Notes under the pieces: model-generated
Seen by the model: only the letters and a program-made list of their open reading frames with translations
Told to the model about the DNA's origin: nothing
The model's database searches: none
Position numbers and translations under genes: made by a program
Assembly: GCF_015533855.1 (NCBI RefSeq)
Contig: NZ_AP024154.1
Coordinates: forward strand, 561,001 to 625,000
Length of the DNA: 64,000 nucleotides
Source of the DNA: Echinicola sp. 20G
GTDB taxonomy: Bacteria > Bacteroidota > Bacteroidia > Cytophagales > Cyclobacteriaceae
Reading direction: 5' to 3'
In this document: one piece after another, positions 33,716 through 42,442 of the stretch
How positions within the stretch are numbered: the first letter of the stretch is position 1
How the letters are laid out: every line of letters starts with the position of its first letter

Positions 33716-34612
33716 ATCATCATCAGGCAATATTTCAATATCTTGAATCAGAACCTTTTTGGAAATATTAGTACCAGTTAATGTAGCGGCCAATCCTCCC
33801 AAGGCGGTCTCTTTGTACTTGTTCTCCATACTCGCTCCTATTTCACCCATTGCTTCCACACATTCGTCCACAGGGATCACTCCACTTACATTAGATAAAG
33901 CTATTTGGGCTGAACTATTCGCTATAGCAGCAGCGCTGGCATTGCGCACTACACAAGGAACTTCCACCAAACCAGCTACTGGATCACAAACTAAGCCTAA
34001 CATACATTGAATAGTAATAGCCACTGCATTAAATACCTGATCTATATCACCTCCCAAACAATACACCATAGCTCCAGAAGCCATCGCAGCAGCTGAACCA
34101 GTCTCCGCTTGGCAGCCTCCCACAGCACCTGCAAGACTTGCGTTTTGCTCTATGATCAAAGCAATGCCTGCCCCTACTAAAAGGCCTTCCAAAATCTTTC
34201 GATCTTCTAGATTATGTATCTCTTGAAGTGTATATAAAGTACCGGGAAGGATTCCTGAAGCTCCCGCGGTGGGAGCAGCAACTACTCTCCCCATGCAGCT
34301 GTTGACTTCCTTGGCCGCAAGTGCTCTTGATATCAGCCTCTGGAATTCAGGAGAAAGTACAGACAATGGGTTACGGAAAACTTTTTTTGCCCCATTATTG
34401 ATCATCCCTGAACGAGAAATCATTTCTTCTTTAAGACCAGTTTCTACAGCTTCCTTCATAACTGAAAAAGCATTTAACAATCCATCCCAGATCTCCTGCT
34501 CAGTCTTGCCTCTTTGCTCCATCTCATATTCAAGCACAGGGTCAAATAAGACCTTCTCCCGTTCTACACAATAGTTTTTCCAGCCTTCAAAAGTTTCAAA
34601 TAAATAGCTCAT
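33704..34612 (-). CDS. sdaAA: L-serine ammonia-lyase alpha-subunit-like (iron-sulphur dependent)
   Basis: Deaminates L-serine to pyruvate and ammonia with a 4Fe-4S cluster. 302 aa from the ATG at 34612 (MSYLFETFEGWKNYC). Motifs of the catalytic SdaA alpha part are VVAAPTAGASGILPGTLY, GAVGGCQAETGSAAAMASGA, MLGLVCDPVAGLVEVPCVVRNA and the C-terminal LGGLAATLTGTNISKK. The cysteines that ligate the cluster in this family are present in the GGCQAE, LVCDP and VPCVV segments. The ACT-like beta subunit is not adjacent, so it must be elsewhere if this is a two-subunit enzyme. Tail-to-tail overlap of 12 nt with the preceding plus-strand gene. Confidence 0.9.
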   Translation of the reverse strand: MSYLFETFEGWKNYCVEREKVLFDPVLEYEMEQRGKTEQEIWDGLLNAFSVMKEAVETGLKEEMISRSGMINNGAKKVFRNPLSVLSPEFQRLISRALAAKEVNSCMGRVVAAPTAGASGILPGTLYTLQEIHNLEDRKILEGLLVGAGIALIIEQNASLAGAVGGCQAETGSAAAMASGAMVYCLGGDIDQVFNAVAITIQCMLGLVCDPVAGLVEVPCVVRNASAAAIANSSAQIALSNVSGVIPVDECVEAMGEIGASMENKYKETALGGLAATLTGTNISKKVLIQDIEILPDDDLAD

Positions 34613-34684
34613 TCTATATGGGTTTACATTCTTGGCAAATTTCAAAATTGCTGATCACAAATCAAACAATGGTCCAAAAATAAA

Positions 34685-34717
34685 AAGGCCCTCTGGAAAC
34701 TATCTCCAGAAGGCCTT
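34685..34717 (-). terminator. Terminator of the sigma/barrel/FKBP operon
   Basis: 13-bp arms 34685-34697 and 34705-34717 with one mismatched or wobble pair, followed on the minus strand by CTTTTTATTTTTGG. It lies 24 nt past the FKBP-like gene. Confidence 0.85.
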
Positions 34718-34741
34718 ACACACACTTGATCACCTAATACC

Positions 34742-35701
34742 TTATTGAATTCCTTCAATCGTAGCTTTAAACAAAATTGGCTCAAAAGGCTCTACAATAG
34801 TATTCAAATAACCTTTATCAAAGTAGTCTTGACGAATAGCTCTTGGCAGCACCTGAGCTGTCGCTGAGTATGCCGCAGAAGAAGGGGCAATCACTTCTAT
34901 TTCCGCGCCATCATAAAGGTCTTTCAAACCTTCATTGATAAAATCAAAATTGTCACTAGCCCCCAAAGTGGTTACTACAGGGTTACTGGCCACTTCTGAG
35001 AAAGGGTCCTCTTCTCCCAACTGGAAGAGCTGATAGGTAAAACCAACTTGGTTGCCATTTTTACTTGCGTCAGAGTCAGTATCTCCTTCTTCCACAATTC
35101 TTCTGTAAATCCCTTCTCCAATTGCTTCATATCCCTCCAGCTCATTTTGTGAGATATATTCTTGAATTTTATCATCTTCAATCGCTGCAATCTCCTGCAC
35201 AGGGTAAATCTTAACGAAAGTTACCGTCACTTTTAAATTTTCATATGGGGAAATCAACTGCCCATAACTATAACCGGAATATGCCATATATGATGGGATA
35301 TAAAGGGTTAGGGTCTCTCCTTCTTCGGCCAATGCAACAGCCGAGTTAATCGCAATAGGAGCCAAAGTCTGTGCTTCTCTATCATATTTAAATTTGATCG
35401 GCTCTCCATCTGCTTCATCGTATGACTCAATGAAAGCACCTTCCAAGGTTTCCATTTCATAGTAAATCCCTATGATATCCTCATCATTAAACTTTACACC
35501 ATCTTCAATATCCACATCTCTGGTATAGTAGTATCCGGCCGAAGTCTGTTCTGCCTCAATTCCATTTTGAGTAATATAATCGGCTAAAATCTGATCGTCA
35601 CGCTTTACTTGCTTTTCATAATCAGTCTCTTTTTCTTGCAAGCAAGAAAACATTAATGTACTCATGGCTAAAGCCATTGCAATAGTTAAAAACTTATTCA
35701 T
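34742..35701 (-). CDS. Lipoprotein with two divergent FKBP-like domains
   Basis: 319-residue predicted lipoprotein; signal MNKFLTIAMALAMSTLMFSC with lipobox LMFSC (cysteine at residue 20). Two domains follow the FKBP strand and turn pattern, about residues 55-165 (ending ENLKVTVTFVKIYP) and about 205-319 (ending FEPILFKATIEGIQ). In the first, GAFIESYDE stands where FKBPs have the F-D-S loop and IPSYMAYSGYSYGQ where they have IP-LAYG. The active-site Trp is absent, so catalysis is doubtful and a chaperone or binding role is likelier (inference). Third gene of the operon, 20 nt after the barrel gene; it may fold envelope proteins under sigma-factor control. Confidence 0.8.
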   Translation of the reverse strand: MNKFLTIAMALAMSTLMFSCLQEKETDYEKQVKRDDQILADYITQNGIEAEQTSAGYYYTRDVDIEDGVKFNDEDIIGIYYEMETLEGAFIESYDEADGEPIKFKYDREAQTLAPIAINSAVALAEEGETLTLYIPSYMAYSGYSYGQLISPYENLKVTVTFVKIYPVQEIAAIEDDKIQEYISQNELEGYEAIGEGIYRRIVEEGDTDSDASKNGNQVGFTYQLFQLGEEDPFSEVASNPVVTTLGASDNFDFINEGLKDLYDGAEIEVIAPSSAAYSATAQVLPRAIRQDYFDKGYLNTIVEPFEPILFKATIEGIQ

Positions 35702-35721
35702 TGTTGGTTCTATTAACTTTG

Positions 35722-37083
35722 TTACTTTTTAAATTGAAAGTTCATTCTAAGATTTAAACCACCAACAGAAAATTGCTGGTTGGTAAATGTCATGTCGCCT
35801 AACGGAAGTTTATAATATGGCTCAATGGATAAGTATGTGCCATTTTTTAAATTGTACTCATACCCAAAAGAAATGTTCAACATCTTTCCAAGGTCTACAT
35901 TTGACTGACTACTTTCTGGCGAATATTCCTGAGTATATTCTTGAACAGATTCTTGAAACTGTAAATTTCCTGCCATATCAGAAGAAAACATGGACTCAAC
36001 TTGAAAGGTCTCTTTGCCTGTTTGGTCGAAGTACACCATGCTAGAAAGCCCTGTAATCAGAAATAAGTCTGCCTTATCCTTGTCCATCACTTTATACTTC
36101 AGGTTTACCGGAATATCCAAGCCGGCATAACTGAAAGTGTATTCAGACCCCAAATAGTTATTGGTAGCAAAGGAAGAACTCTCTGAAAGACTGTTTGCAG
36201 CCCGCAAGGTCATGTCAGCAGGCAGTTTACTATTACTTTCAGGCTCAATGCTTTGGTGAGCATAAGTCACTCCGACATCTATTTTCAATTTGTCATTAAT
36301 GGAAAACTCCGACATCACCCCTCCTCCAAATTTCATTCCATCCACAGGGTTTGAAGCAGTTTGTGGACCAGCTACTACGCCAAGCCTAAATGGATTTATA
36401 GGTTTATCTCTTTTGATGATGGTTGATGATCCAGTAGTAGCATCCTTCTCCAAACCTTCATTCTTCCATTCCTCTACCCAAGCTTGAGCTTCCTCAGGCT
36501 TCATAACAGCTAATGCAGAAGCCTGACTTGTATTTTCTTTGGCATTAATCAAGCCTGTCTGCCCTTCTTCTCCCAAAACCACTGTGGGCATTTTCAAGGA
36601 AGTTGATTCATCAGCCAATGCAATTCGCTGATCCAATCTGGCCAACTTGCCTGTTTGAATGCTCTCATAGTTTTCTCTCTCAACAGTCTGATCAGGAAAA
36701 GCAGCAATGGTCTCTATGCTTTCATCGGACCTTGGAGTTTTGGGATCACTTATCCCCCTTTCCTCTTTTTCATCCAAGCCAAGTGGAGCTGCTGGTTTCA
36801 GTATATTATCCAAAGATTCACTTTTACTAGCAATTGTATCCTTAAGCGTACTCACCCCTTGCTCTATCTCCTTTTCATACGGATAGAACAAAAAGACCAA
36901 TAGCAATGAAGCCGCTATACCGGAAGCCACAAAAGGCCAGAAAACCATCTTGCGACGCTTAACAGGCTTATTGAAATAAGCTTTGCTAAACTTATCCCAC
37001 TGTACCGAATCAAAAACCTCCTCATGGTCCTGGAAGGAGTCTTTGATCTTCTCCACAAGTCGCTTATCGAATTGCTCCTTCAT
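35722..37083 (-). CDS. Membrane-anchored protein with C-terminal outer-membrane-type barrel (probable anti-sigma)
   Basis: 453 aa. Residues 1-45 are charged and predicted cytoplasmic (MKEQFDKRLVEKIKDSFQDH). A single helix lies at about 46-67 (MVFWPFVASGIAASLLLVFLF). Residues 70-230 are a polar, low-complexity linker. Residues about 232-453 are beta-rich (FRLGVVAGPQ, LSISFGYEYNLKNG, GGLNLRMNFQFKK), matching the OMP_b-brl_2/PorT-like barrels. It overlaps the ECF sigma gene by 20 nt, the usual place for an anti-sigma factor. The N-terminus could bind the sigma factor, but I see no zinc HxxxCxxC motif. The joint topology is unusual (see findings). Confidence 0.75.
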   Translation of the reverse strand: MKEQFDKRLVEKIKDSFQDHEEVFDSVQWDKFSKAYFNKPVKRRKMVFWPFVASGIAASLLLVFLFYPYEKEIEQGVSTLKDTIASKSESLDNILKPAAPLGLDEKEERGISDPKTPRSDESIETIAAFPDQTVERENYESIQTGKLARLDQRIALADESTSLKMPTVVLGEEGQTGLINAKENTSQASALAVMKPEEAQAWVEEWKNEGLEKDATTGSSTIIKRDKPINPFRLGVVAGPQTASNPVDGMKFGGGVMSEFSINDKLKIDVGVTYAHQSIEPESNSKLPADMTLRAANSLSESSSFATNNYLGSEYTFSYAGLDIPVNLKYKVMDKDKADLFLITGLSSMVYFDQTGKETFQVESMFSSDMAGNLQFQESVQEYTQEYSPESSQSNVDLGKMLNISFGYEYNLKNGTYLSIEPYYKLPLGDMTFTNQQFSVGGLNLRMNFQFKK

Positions 37084-37612
37084 CCTTTATTTTATTTAAC
37101 GCTATTATCTTATCTCTCAATTTTTGCTTTGCCCTGGCCAAATATGTTCTACTTGTACTAGGTGGAATATCCAGCTCTTCCCCAATTTCATTATGACTGT
37201 ACCCTTCTATCTCATACATGTTGAAAATGATCCTCATTATTTCGGGCAACTCCCTCATAACTGTAAGGATTTCATCCTTTGACAGTTCGTCTACTATACT
37301 GGGATCATATGTTTCTGCACCTGCCTTCTCTATTTCCATTACGGAATAATGCTTAACATTCTTCCGGTAATAGTCAATGGAAGTATTGATCACGATCCTT
37401 CTAAACCAAGCTTTGAAAGAACTGCTATCAGAGTATTGGTGTATCCTGTCAAAAGCTTTCATAAAACTATCATTGACAATTTCACAAGCTTCCTCCCGCG
37501 AATTGGAATACCTAAGAGCAATACTCATAGCATAGCCATAGAAGTGCTTATACAGCCTTTCCAGAGCTTTGGGATTACCATCTTTTGCTTCATGAACTAG
37601 GTACTGATCCAA
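37064..37612 (-). CDS. ECF-type RNA polymerase sigma factor
   Basis: 182 aa. Region 2 spans about residues 12-80 (RYSNSREEACEIVNDSFMKAFDRI, then SFKAWFRRIVINTSIDYYRK). Region 4 spans about 118-170 with the helix-turn-helix YSHNEIGEELDIPPSTSRTY and LARAKQKLRDKI. There is no extra domain. The start is TTG at 37612 (MDQYLVHEAKDGN); no in-frame ATG exists upstream or before region 2. It is followed by and overlaps the barrel/anti-sigma-like gene by 20 nt, forming an operon with the FKBP-like lipoprotein gene. The signal it answers to is unknown. Confidence 0.9.
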   Translation of the reverse strand: MDQYLVHEAKDGNPKALERLYKHFYGYAMSIALRYSNSREEACEIVNDSFMKAFDRIHQYSDSSSFKAWFRRIVINTSIDYYRKNVKHYSVMEIEKAGAETYDPSIVDELSKDEILTVMRELPEIMRIIFNMYEIEGYSHNEIGEELDIPPSTSRTYLARAKQKLRDKIIALNKIKDEGAIR

Positions 37613-37700
37613 ACGAATAGGATTTAATATGCTATGCTTACTATTAAGACGACAGCCTTAAAAAAAATGCTACACCAAAAACCAAAAAATTTATTATTTC

Positions 37701-38105
37701 TTAAAAATTAAAAGTAATGTCCTGCTTTATATCAGAGGCTAAACTCAAGGCCACGGGACAGGTTCTTGCGGCATTTTTCAGTTTTTGCAGCAACTTTTCA
37801 TCCTCAAAAGGATGATCCCAATTAAACTCAATAATGATTTCTTTAATCTTTCTTGGACTATCCTCCATGACTTTGGTTGTGTTCCACGACAAGCCTTCTA
37901 ATTGCTTCCCTTCCTTATTGGCCACAATTCCCATTATCGTCACCATACAGCTCCCTAATGCCGCTGCAACCAAATCTGTTGGAGAAAATGCTTCCCCTTT
38001 TCCATTATTATCCAAAGGAGCATCTGTTATAATTTCCTCTCCAGATTGTAAATGCTTAGGGTTGGTTCGCAGATTTCCAAGGTAGTCACTTTTAATAGTA
38101 GGCAT
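37701..38105 (-). CDS. OsmC/Ohr-family protein
   Basis: 134 aa, cytoplasmic thiol-dependent peroxidase fold. The two conserved cysteines are C53 (LVAAALGSCMVTIMG) and C116 (NAARTCPVALSL), with ESPTDL-like FSPTDLVAAAL ahead of the first. It reduces organic hydroperoxides in this family. It is nearer the YhfA/OsmC-like branch than true Ohr, so the substrate is uncertain. ATG at 38105, with a TAnnTTTG box at 38145-38152. It lies 88 nt from the ECF sigma gene on the same strand, with no clear terminator between them. Confidence 0.88.
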   Translation of the reverse strand: MPTIKSDYLGNLRTNPKHLQSGEEIITDAPLDNNGKGEAFSPTDLVAAALGSCMVTIMGIVANKEGKQLEGLSWNTTKVMEDSPRKIKEIIIEFNWDHPFEDEKLLQKLKNAARTCPVALSLASDIKQDITFNF

Positions 38106-38144
38106 AAACCTTTATTTTTATTTGAAGTTTATTAACTTATATAA

Positions 38145-38152
38145 CAAAATTA
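38145..38152 (-). promoter_or_regulatory. Predicted -7 promoter element (TAATTTTG) of the OsmC-family gene
   Basis: An exact TAnnTTTG match on the minus strand, 39 nt upstream of the ATG, within the short divergent gap to the next gene. Confidence 0.45.
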
Positions 38153-38173
38153 GCGTTTAATTCCTTAGGACAT

Positions 38174-38905
38174 ATGACAAAAGGAACAAAATATCTTTTC
38201 ATTTTACTATTATGGGCAATCCCTACATTTTTAATGGCCCAAGGCAGGGAAGCGGGAGATTACGATTACGACAAGGAAGTCCTTTTTGGTATTAATAAGA
38301 ATACCAATGGAGGATTGATAGGAGGATTGTATCTGAAAATTGGTTCACGGATTACCGAAACCAACTTCCAGTTTTTTTCTTTGGAATTAGCCAATGTAAA
38401 AAACCCAAAAGAAAGCCGATATAGCACGGTATTGGGCAATAGTTTCATTTATGGCAAGTCCAATTACCTTTATAGTATCAGGCCTCAATATGGACGTGAA
38501 TTGATCTTATTCAAAAAAGCACCTCAAAAGGGAGTTCAAATATCCGTACTTTCTGCTATCGGACCTACAATTGGTTTGGTAGCCCCATATTACATAGAAT
38601 ACGCTACTAGTAGATCAGAAAGTACACGTGCACAGTATGACCCAGAAATCCATCAATCACTCGCCTATTTCTTAGGGCCTGGAAGACTTTTTGAAGGCCT
38701 CGGGGAATCTGAACTGGCCATTGGAGCCAATGCAAAAGCAGCCTTATCTTTTGAGTTTGGTGTTTTTAAATCTAATGTCACTGGCTTGGAACTAGGATAT
38801 GAATTGGAGGGTTTTACTAAGGAAATCGAACTTATGCCTACCGCAGAAAACAGACAGGTTTTCCAGTCTGTTTACTTTACTCTATTCTATGGGTTCAGGA
38901 AGTAA
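38174..38905 (+). CDS. Secreted beta-barrel-like protein of unknown function
   Basis: 243 aa with signal peptide MTKGTKYLFILLLWAIPTFLMA (cleaved about residue 22). The mature protein has alternating beta-strand segments (GGLYLKIGSRITETNFQFF, FIYGKSNYLYSIRPQYG) and ends in an aromatic-rich strand (VYFTLFYGFRK), suggesting an outer-membrane barrel. I recognise no named family. It lies 59 nt upstream of lipA on the same strand, but lipA has its own good promoter, so a link to lipoate synthesis is not implied. Confidence 0.65.
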   Translation: MTKGTKYLFILLLWAIPTFLMAQGREAGDYDYDKEVLFGINKNTNGGLIGGLYLKIGSRITETNFQFFSLELANVKNPKESRYSTVLGNSFIYGKSNYLYSIRPQYGRELILFKKAPQKGVQISVLSAIGPTIGLVAPYYIEYATSRSESTRAQYDPEIHQSLAYFLGPGRLFEGLGESELAIGANAKAALSFEFGVFKSNVTGLELGYELEGFTKEIELMPTAENRQVFQSVYFTLFYGFRK

Positions 38906-38913
38906 GTCACAAA

Positions 38914-38944
38914 TTGGTTTTCAAAGCACAAAACCTTAATTTTG
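38914..38944 (+). promoter_or_regulatory. Predicted lipA promoter (TTG-N20-TAATTTTG)
   Basis: TTG at 38914-38916 and an exact TAATTTTG at 38937-38944 with 20-nt spacing: the best complete Bacteroidota-type promoter in the window. Transcription would start near 38950, about 15 nt ahead of the ATG. Confidence 0.65.
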
Positions 38945-38964
38945 CGATAAGTTAAGATATAGAG

Positions 38965-39843
38965 ATGATAGAACTACCCGTAATATCCGAAGAGTCCAAG
39001 AAACGAAAAAAGCCTGATTGGTTAAGGGTAAAACTACCTGTTGGGAAAGAATATGCCAAAGTAAGAAAGCTTGTAGACGAACATAAATTACATACCATCT
39101 GTGAAAGTGGCAACTGTCCAAACATGGGAGAATGCTGGGGAGCCGGCACAGCCACCTTCATGATCCTTGGTAATGTATGTACGCGTTCCTGCTCTTTCTG
39201 TGCTGTAGCCACTGGGAGACCGCCAGAGTATGATACTGATGAGCCAAGACGAGTGGCTGAAGCCATCAAATTGATGGGCGTTAAACATGCCGTACTTACT
39301 TCAGTTAACCGTGATGAATTGAAAGACCGTGGAGCTGAAATATGGTATCAAACTGTAGTAGAGACTAAAAAGCTCTCTCCAGAGACTACCATCGAAACTT
39401 TGATCCCAGATGTAAAATCAAACTGGAATGCACTATACAGAATGATAGATGGAGGTCAAGAAGTCGTTTCCCACAATATGGAAACGGTAGAAAGCCTTTA
39501 CAGAAGAGTACGTCCACAAGCCAAATATTGGAGGTCTCTTGAGCAAATCAAACTTACCAAGGAATATGGCAAACGAACCAAAACAGGTATAATGCTTGGA
39601 TTAGGGGAAACAAAAGAAGAAGTATTCAAAGCAATGGATGATCTAGCAGAACATGGCTGCGACATCTTGACACTAGGCCAATACCTTCAACCAACTAAAA
39701 TGCACATTGAAGTTGCTGAATTTATCCATCCGGACCTATTTGATCTGTACAGGGAAGAAGGATTAAAAAGAGGACTTAAATATGTCGAATCCGGACCATT
39801 GGTTAGATCATCCTACCACGCCGAAAGACACGTTAATGTATAA
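38965..39843 (+). CDS. lipA: Lipoyl synthase
   Basis: Radical-SAM enzyme that inserts two sulphur atoms into octanoyl-lipoyl domains of 2-oxo-acid dehydrogenases. 292 aa. The auxiliary cluster is C46-x4-C51-x5-C57 ([12 protein letters not shown]). The radical-SAM cluster is C72-x3-C76-x2-C79 (CTRSCSFC). The C-terminal [10 protein letters not shown] contains the conserved serine ligand. ATG at 38965 ([20 protein letters not shown]). Single gene with its own promoter; its terminator is shared with the convergent atp operon. Confidence 0.97.
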   Translation: MIELPVISEESKKRKKPDWLRVKLPVGKEYAKVRKLVDEHKLHTICESGNCPNMGECWGAGTATFMILGNVCTRSCSFCAVATGRPPEYDTDEPRRVAEAIKLMGVKHAVLTSVNRDELKDRGAEIWYQTVVETKKLSPETTIETLIPDVKSNWNALYRMIDGGQEVVSHNMETVESLYRRVRPQAKYWRSLEQIKLTKEYGKRTKTGIMLGLGETKEEVFKAMDDLAEHGCDILTLGQYLQPTKMHIEVAEFIHPDLFDLYREEGLKRGLKYVESGPLVRSSYHAERHVNV

Positions 39844-39847
39844 AAAC

Positions 39848-39879
39848 AAAAAACTCTCCGCTTCCACGGAGAGTTTTTT
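39848..39879. terminator. Bidirectional terminator between lipA and atpG
   Basis: Arms 39848-39860 and 39867-39879 (AAAAAACTCTCCG paired with CGGAGAGTTTTTT) with T runs in both directions. It ends lipA on the plus strand and the atp operon on the minus strand. Confidence 0.85.
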
Positions 39880-39900
39880 TATATACTATTTTATTTTTTA

Positions 39901-40773
39901 TTAATTGCCTCCCAATGCCTCAGCACCAGCAACAATTTCTAGAATTTCATTGGTAATAGCTGCTTGACGGCTTCTGTTGTACATCAAACGAAGTTCTTTT
40001 AAAAGCTCACCTGCATTATCAGTGGCTTTATCCATCGCTGTCATCCTAGCTCCATGTTCAGATGCATTGCTTTCAAGTACTGCTTTATAAAATTGGATTT
40101 TCAATGAGGTAGGCACCAAATCCTGAATGATATATTCTCTGGATGGTTCCAAAATATAATCCACGTTAGTAGAAGTTTGTTTTTCGGAAGCATCTTGCTC
40201 CATTGGAAGAAATTGCTCATTTCTAACAATCTGGGTGGCTACATTTTTAAATTCATTGTAAACCAAGACAATTTTATCAAAGGTACCGTTTACAAATCCC
40301 TCCATGGCATATTCTGCGGCTGCACTTACATTGTCAAAAGCGACATCCGCAAATATATTGGAATAGTCCGTAACTATATCAAATTCACGTTTCTTAAATG
40401 CGTCCAATGCTTTCTTTCCCAAAGGAAGGATGGTAATATGCTTTCCAGCATACTCTGTATTGACGGCAGCAGAAGTAGCCTTGATAATATTGGTATTAAA
40501 AGCGCCACATAGCCCCTTATCAGAAGTTACAGGAACGATCAGTACATTATTCACCTCTCGCTTATCTGCATAAACCAAATCGCTGCTACCCTCACTTCCA
40601 GAAGAAACATTGTTAAGAATGGCAGTTAATTTCTGAGAATAAGGACGCATCTGGGTTATTTTATCCTGTGCTCTCCTAAGCTTTGCCGCCGCTACCATTT
40701 TCATAGCTTTGGTGATTTGCTGAGTAGAAACTACCGAATTGATCCTCTCTTTTACTTCCTTTAAGTTAGCCAT
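39901..40773 (-). CDS. atpG: ATP synthase F1 gamma subunit
   Basis: Central rotor shaft of F1. 290 aa. The N-terminal helix is MANLKEVKERINSVVSTQQITKAMKMVAAAKLRRA in two parts (residues 1-18 and 19-35), and the C-terminal helix ends NEILEIVAGAEALGGN. Internal SDKGLCGAFNTNI is characteristic. Last gene of the atp operon, 57 nt after atpA. A hairpin (40796-40823) lies in that gap. The usual next genes atpD and atpC are not here; a terminator and lipA follow. Confidence 0.96.
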   Translation of the reverse strand: MANLKEVKERINSVVSTQQITKAMKMVAAAKLRRAQDKITQMRPYSQKLTAILNNVSSGSEGSSDLVYADKREVNNVLIVPVTSDKGLCGAFNTNIIKATSAAVNTEYAGKHITILPLGKKALDAFKKREFDIVTDYSNIFADVAFDNVSAAAEYAMEGFVNGTFDKIVLVYNEFKNVATQIVRNEQFLPMEQDASEKQTSTNVDYILEPSREYIIQDLVPTSLKIQFYKAVLESNASEHGARMTAMDKATDNAGELLKELRLMYNRSRQAAITNEILEIVAGAEALGGN

Positions 40774-40795
40774 ATTTACTAATATAGAATAAGGG

Positions 40796-40823
40796 ATCCA
40801 CCTCCCAATTAAGGGAAGTGGAT
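40796..40823 (-). other. Intra-operon hairpin between atpA and atpG
   Basis: 11-bp arms ATCCACCTCCC (40796-40806) and GGGAAGTGGAT (40813-40823), one mismatch, loop of six. There is no T run on the minus strand, so it is not a normal terminator. It may protect or define mRNA ends between atpA and atpG. Confidence 0.5.
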
Positions 40824-40830
40824 ATATGAA

Positions 40831-42408
40831 TTATTTTGCGTACTTAGGTGTAAGTTCTTTTGCTGCTTTTTCCAACAATTTACCAGCTGTGTCAAGATCC
40901 CCTTTCTTAATAGCAGTAATGGCATCTTGATATTGTGTAGTCAATAGGGTATAGAATTCCTTTTCGAATTCTCTTGCTCTTGCTACTGGAACAGCATCCA
41001 TCAAACCTTTAGTAGAAGCATAGATAATGGCTGCTTGAAGTTCCACCTTCACTGGAGAGTATTGGTTTTGCTTTAATATCTCTTGGTTTCTACGACCTCT
41101 TTCGATTGTTCTCTTAGTAGTAGCATCCAAATCAGAACCAAACTTGGAGAAAGCTTCCAATTCACGGAACTGAGCCTGATCCAGTTTAAGTGTCCCAGAA
41201 ACTTTCTTCATAGATTTGATCTGAGCATTACCACCTACTCTGGATACAGAGATACCTACGTTAATGGCAGGACGAATACCTGAGTTAAACAAGTTGGTTT
41301 CCAAGAAGATCTGACCATCAGTAATCGAAATCACGTTAGTCGGAATATAGGCAGAAACGTCACCTGCTTGAGTTTCAATAATAGGAAGTGCGGTCAAAGA
41401 ACCTCCACCTTTAACTATTGGTTTCAAAGATTCAGGAAGATCATTCATTTCCTTTGCAATGGCATCAGAAGAGTTGATTTTGGCAGCCCTCTCCAATAAT
41501 CTTGAGTGAAGATAGAAAACATCACCAGGATAAGCTTCACGTCCCGGAGGTCTTCTAAGAAGTAGCGATACCTCACGGTAAGCTACTGCCTGCTTAGAAA
41601 GATCATCATAAACAACCAATGCTGGACGACCTGTATCTCTGAAAAATTCTCCAATAGCAGCACCAGTAAATGGCGCAAAGAACTGCATTGGAGCTGGATC
41701 TGCGGCAGAAGCAGAGACAACAATAGTATAAGGAAGTGCTCCGCCTTTTTCCAAGGCAGCAACCACACCTGCCACTGTAGAAGCTTTCTGTCCGATAGCT
41801 ACATAAATACAGAATACAGGCTCTCCCTTATCATAAAATTCTTTTTGGTTAAGAATGGTATCGATAGACACTGCAGTTTTACCAGTCTGACGGTCACCAA
41901 TAATCAATTCCCTCTGCCCTCTTCCGATTGGAATCATGGCATCGATAGATTTGATACCTGTCTGAAGTGGTTCATTTACAGGCTGACGGTAGATTACACC
42001 TGGAGCTTTACGTTCCAAAGGCATATCATAAAGTTCACCCTCTAAAGGACCTTTTCCATCAATTGGTTGGCCGAGGGTGTCTACTACTCTACCCAGCATG
42101 CCTTCACCTACTTTAATAGAAGCAATCTGCTTGGTTCTTTTTACAGTATCTCCTTCTTTAACTCCTTGAGAGTCTCCGAAAAGTACCGCACCCACATTGT
42201 CTTCTTCTAGGTTAAGTACCATTGCTTTAAGTCCATTATCGAACTCTAACAACTCACCAGATTGGGCTTTTGATAGTCCGTATATACGGGCCACACCGTC
42301 ACCAACTTGTAGGACAGTTCCTACTTCTTCCAGTTCAGCTTCAGTTTTAGCGCCAGAGAGTTGTTCTCTCAAAATCGCCGAAACTTCATCAGGTCTTACT
42401 TCTGCCAT
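40831..42408 (-). CDS. atpA: ATP synthase F1 alpha subunit
   Basis: Non-catalytic nucleotide-binding subunit of F1. 525 aa. Walker A is [15 protein letters not shown] near residue 170, followed by [16 protein letters not shown], Walker B-like [21 protein letters not shown] and [20 protein letters not shown]-terminal crown [17 protein letters not shown]. About 15 residues longer than the E. coli protein, spread over the C-terminal domain. It lies 34 nt after atpH. Confidence 0.97.
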   Translation of the reverse strand: MAEVRPDEVSAILREQLSGAKTEAELEEVGTVLQVGDGVARIYGLSKAQSGELLEFDNGLKAMVLNLEEDNVGAVLFGDSQGVKEGDTVKRTKQIASIKVGEGMLGRVVDTLGQPIDGKGPLEGELYDMPLERKAPGVIYRQPVNEPLQTGIKSIDAMIPIGRGQRELIIGDRQTGKTAVSIDTILNQKEFYDKGEPVFCIYVAIGQKASTVAGVVAALEKGGALPYTIVVSASAADPAPMQFFAPFTGAAIGEFFRDTGRPALVVYDDLSKQAVAYREVSLLLRRPPGREAYPGDVFYLHSRLLERAAKINSSDAIAKEMNDLPESLKPIVKGGGSLTALPIIETQAGDVSAYIPTNVISITDGQIFLETNLFNSGIRPAINVGISVSRVGGNAQIKSMKKVSGTLKLDQAQFRELEAFSKFGSDLDATTKRTIERGRRNQEILKQNQYSPVKVELQAAIIYASTKGLMDAVPVARAREFEKEFYTLLTTQYQDAITAIKKGDLDTAGKLLEKAAKELTPKYAK

Positions 42409-42442
42409 TCTTGAATATAGTTATATAGTTTTTTCTGTATAT

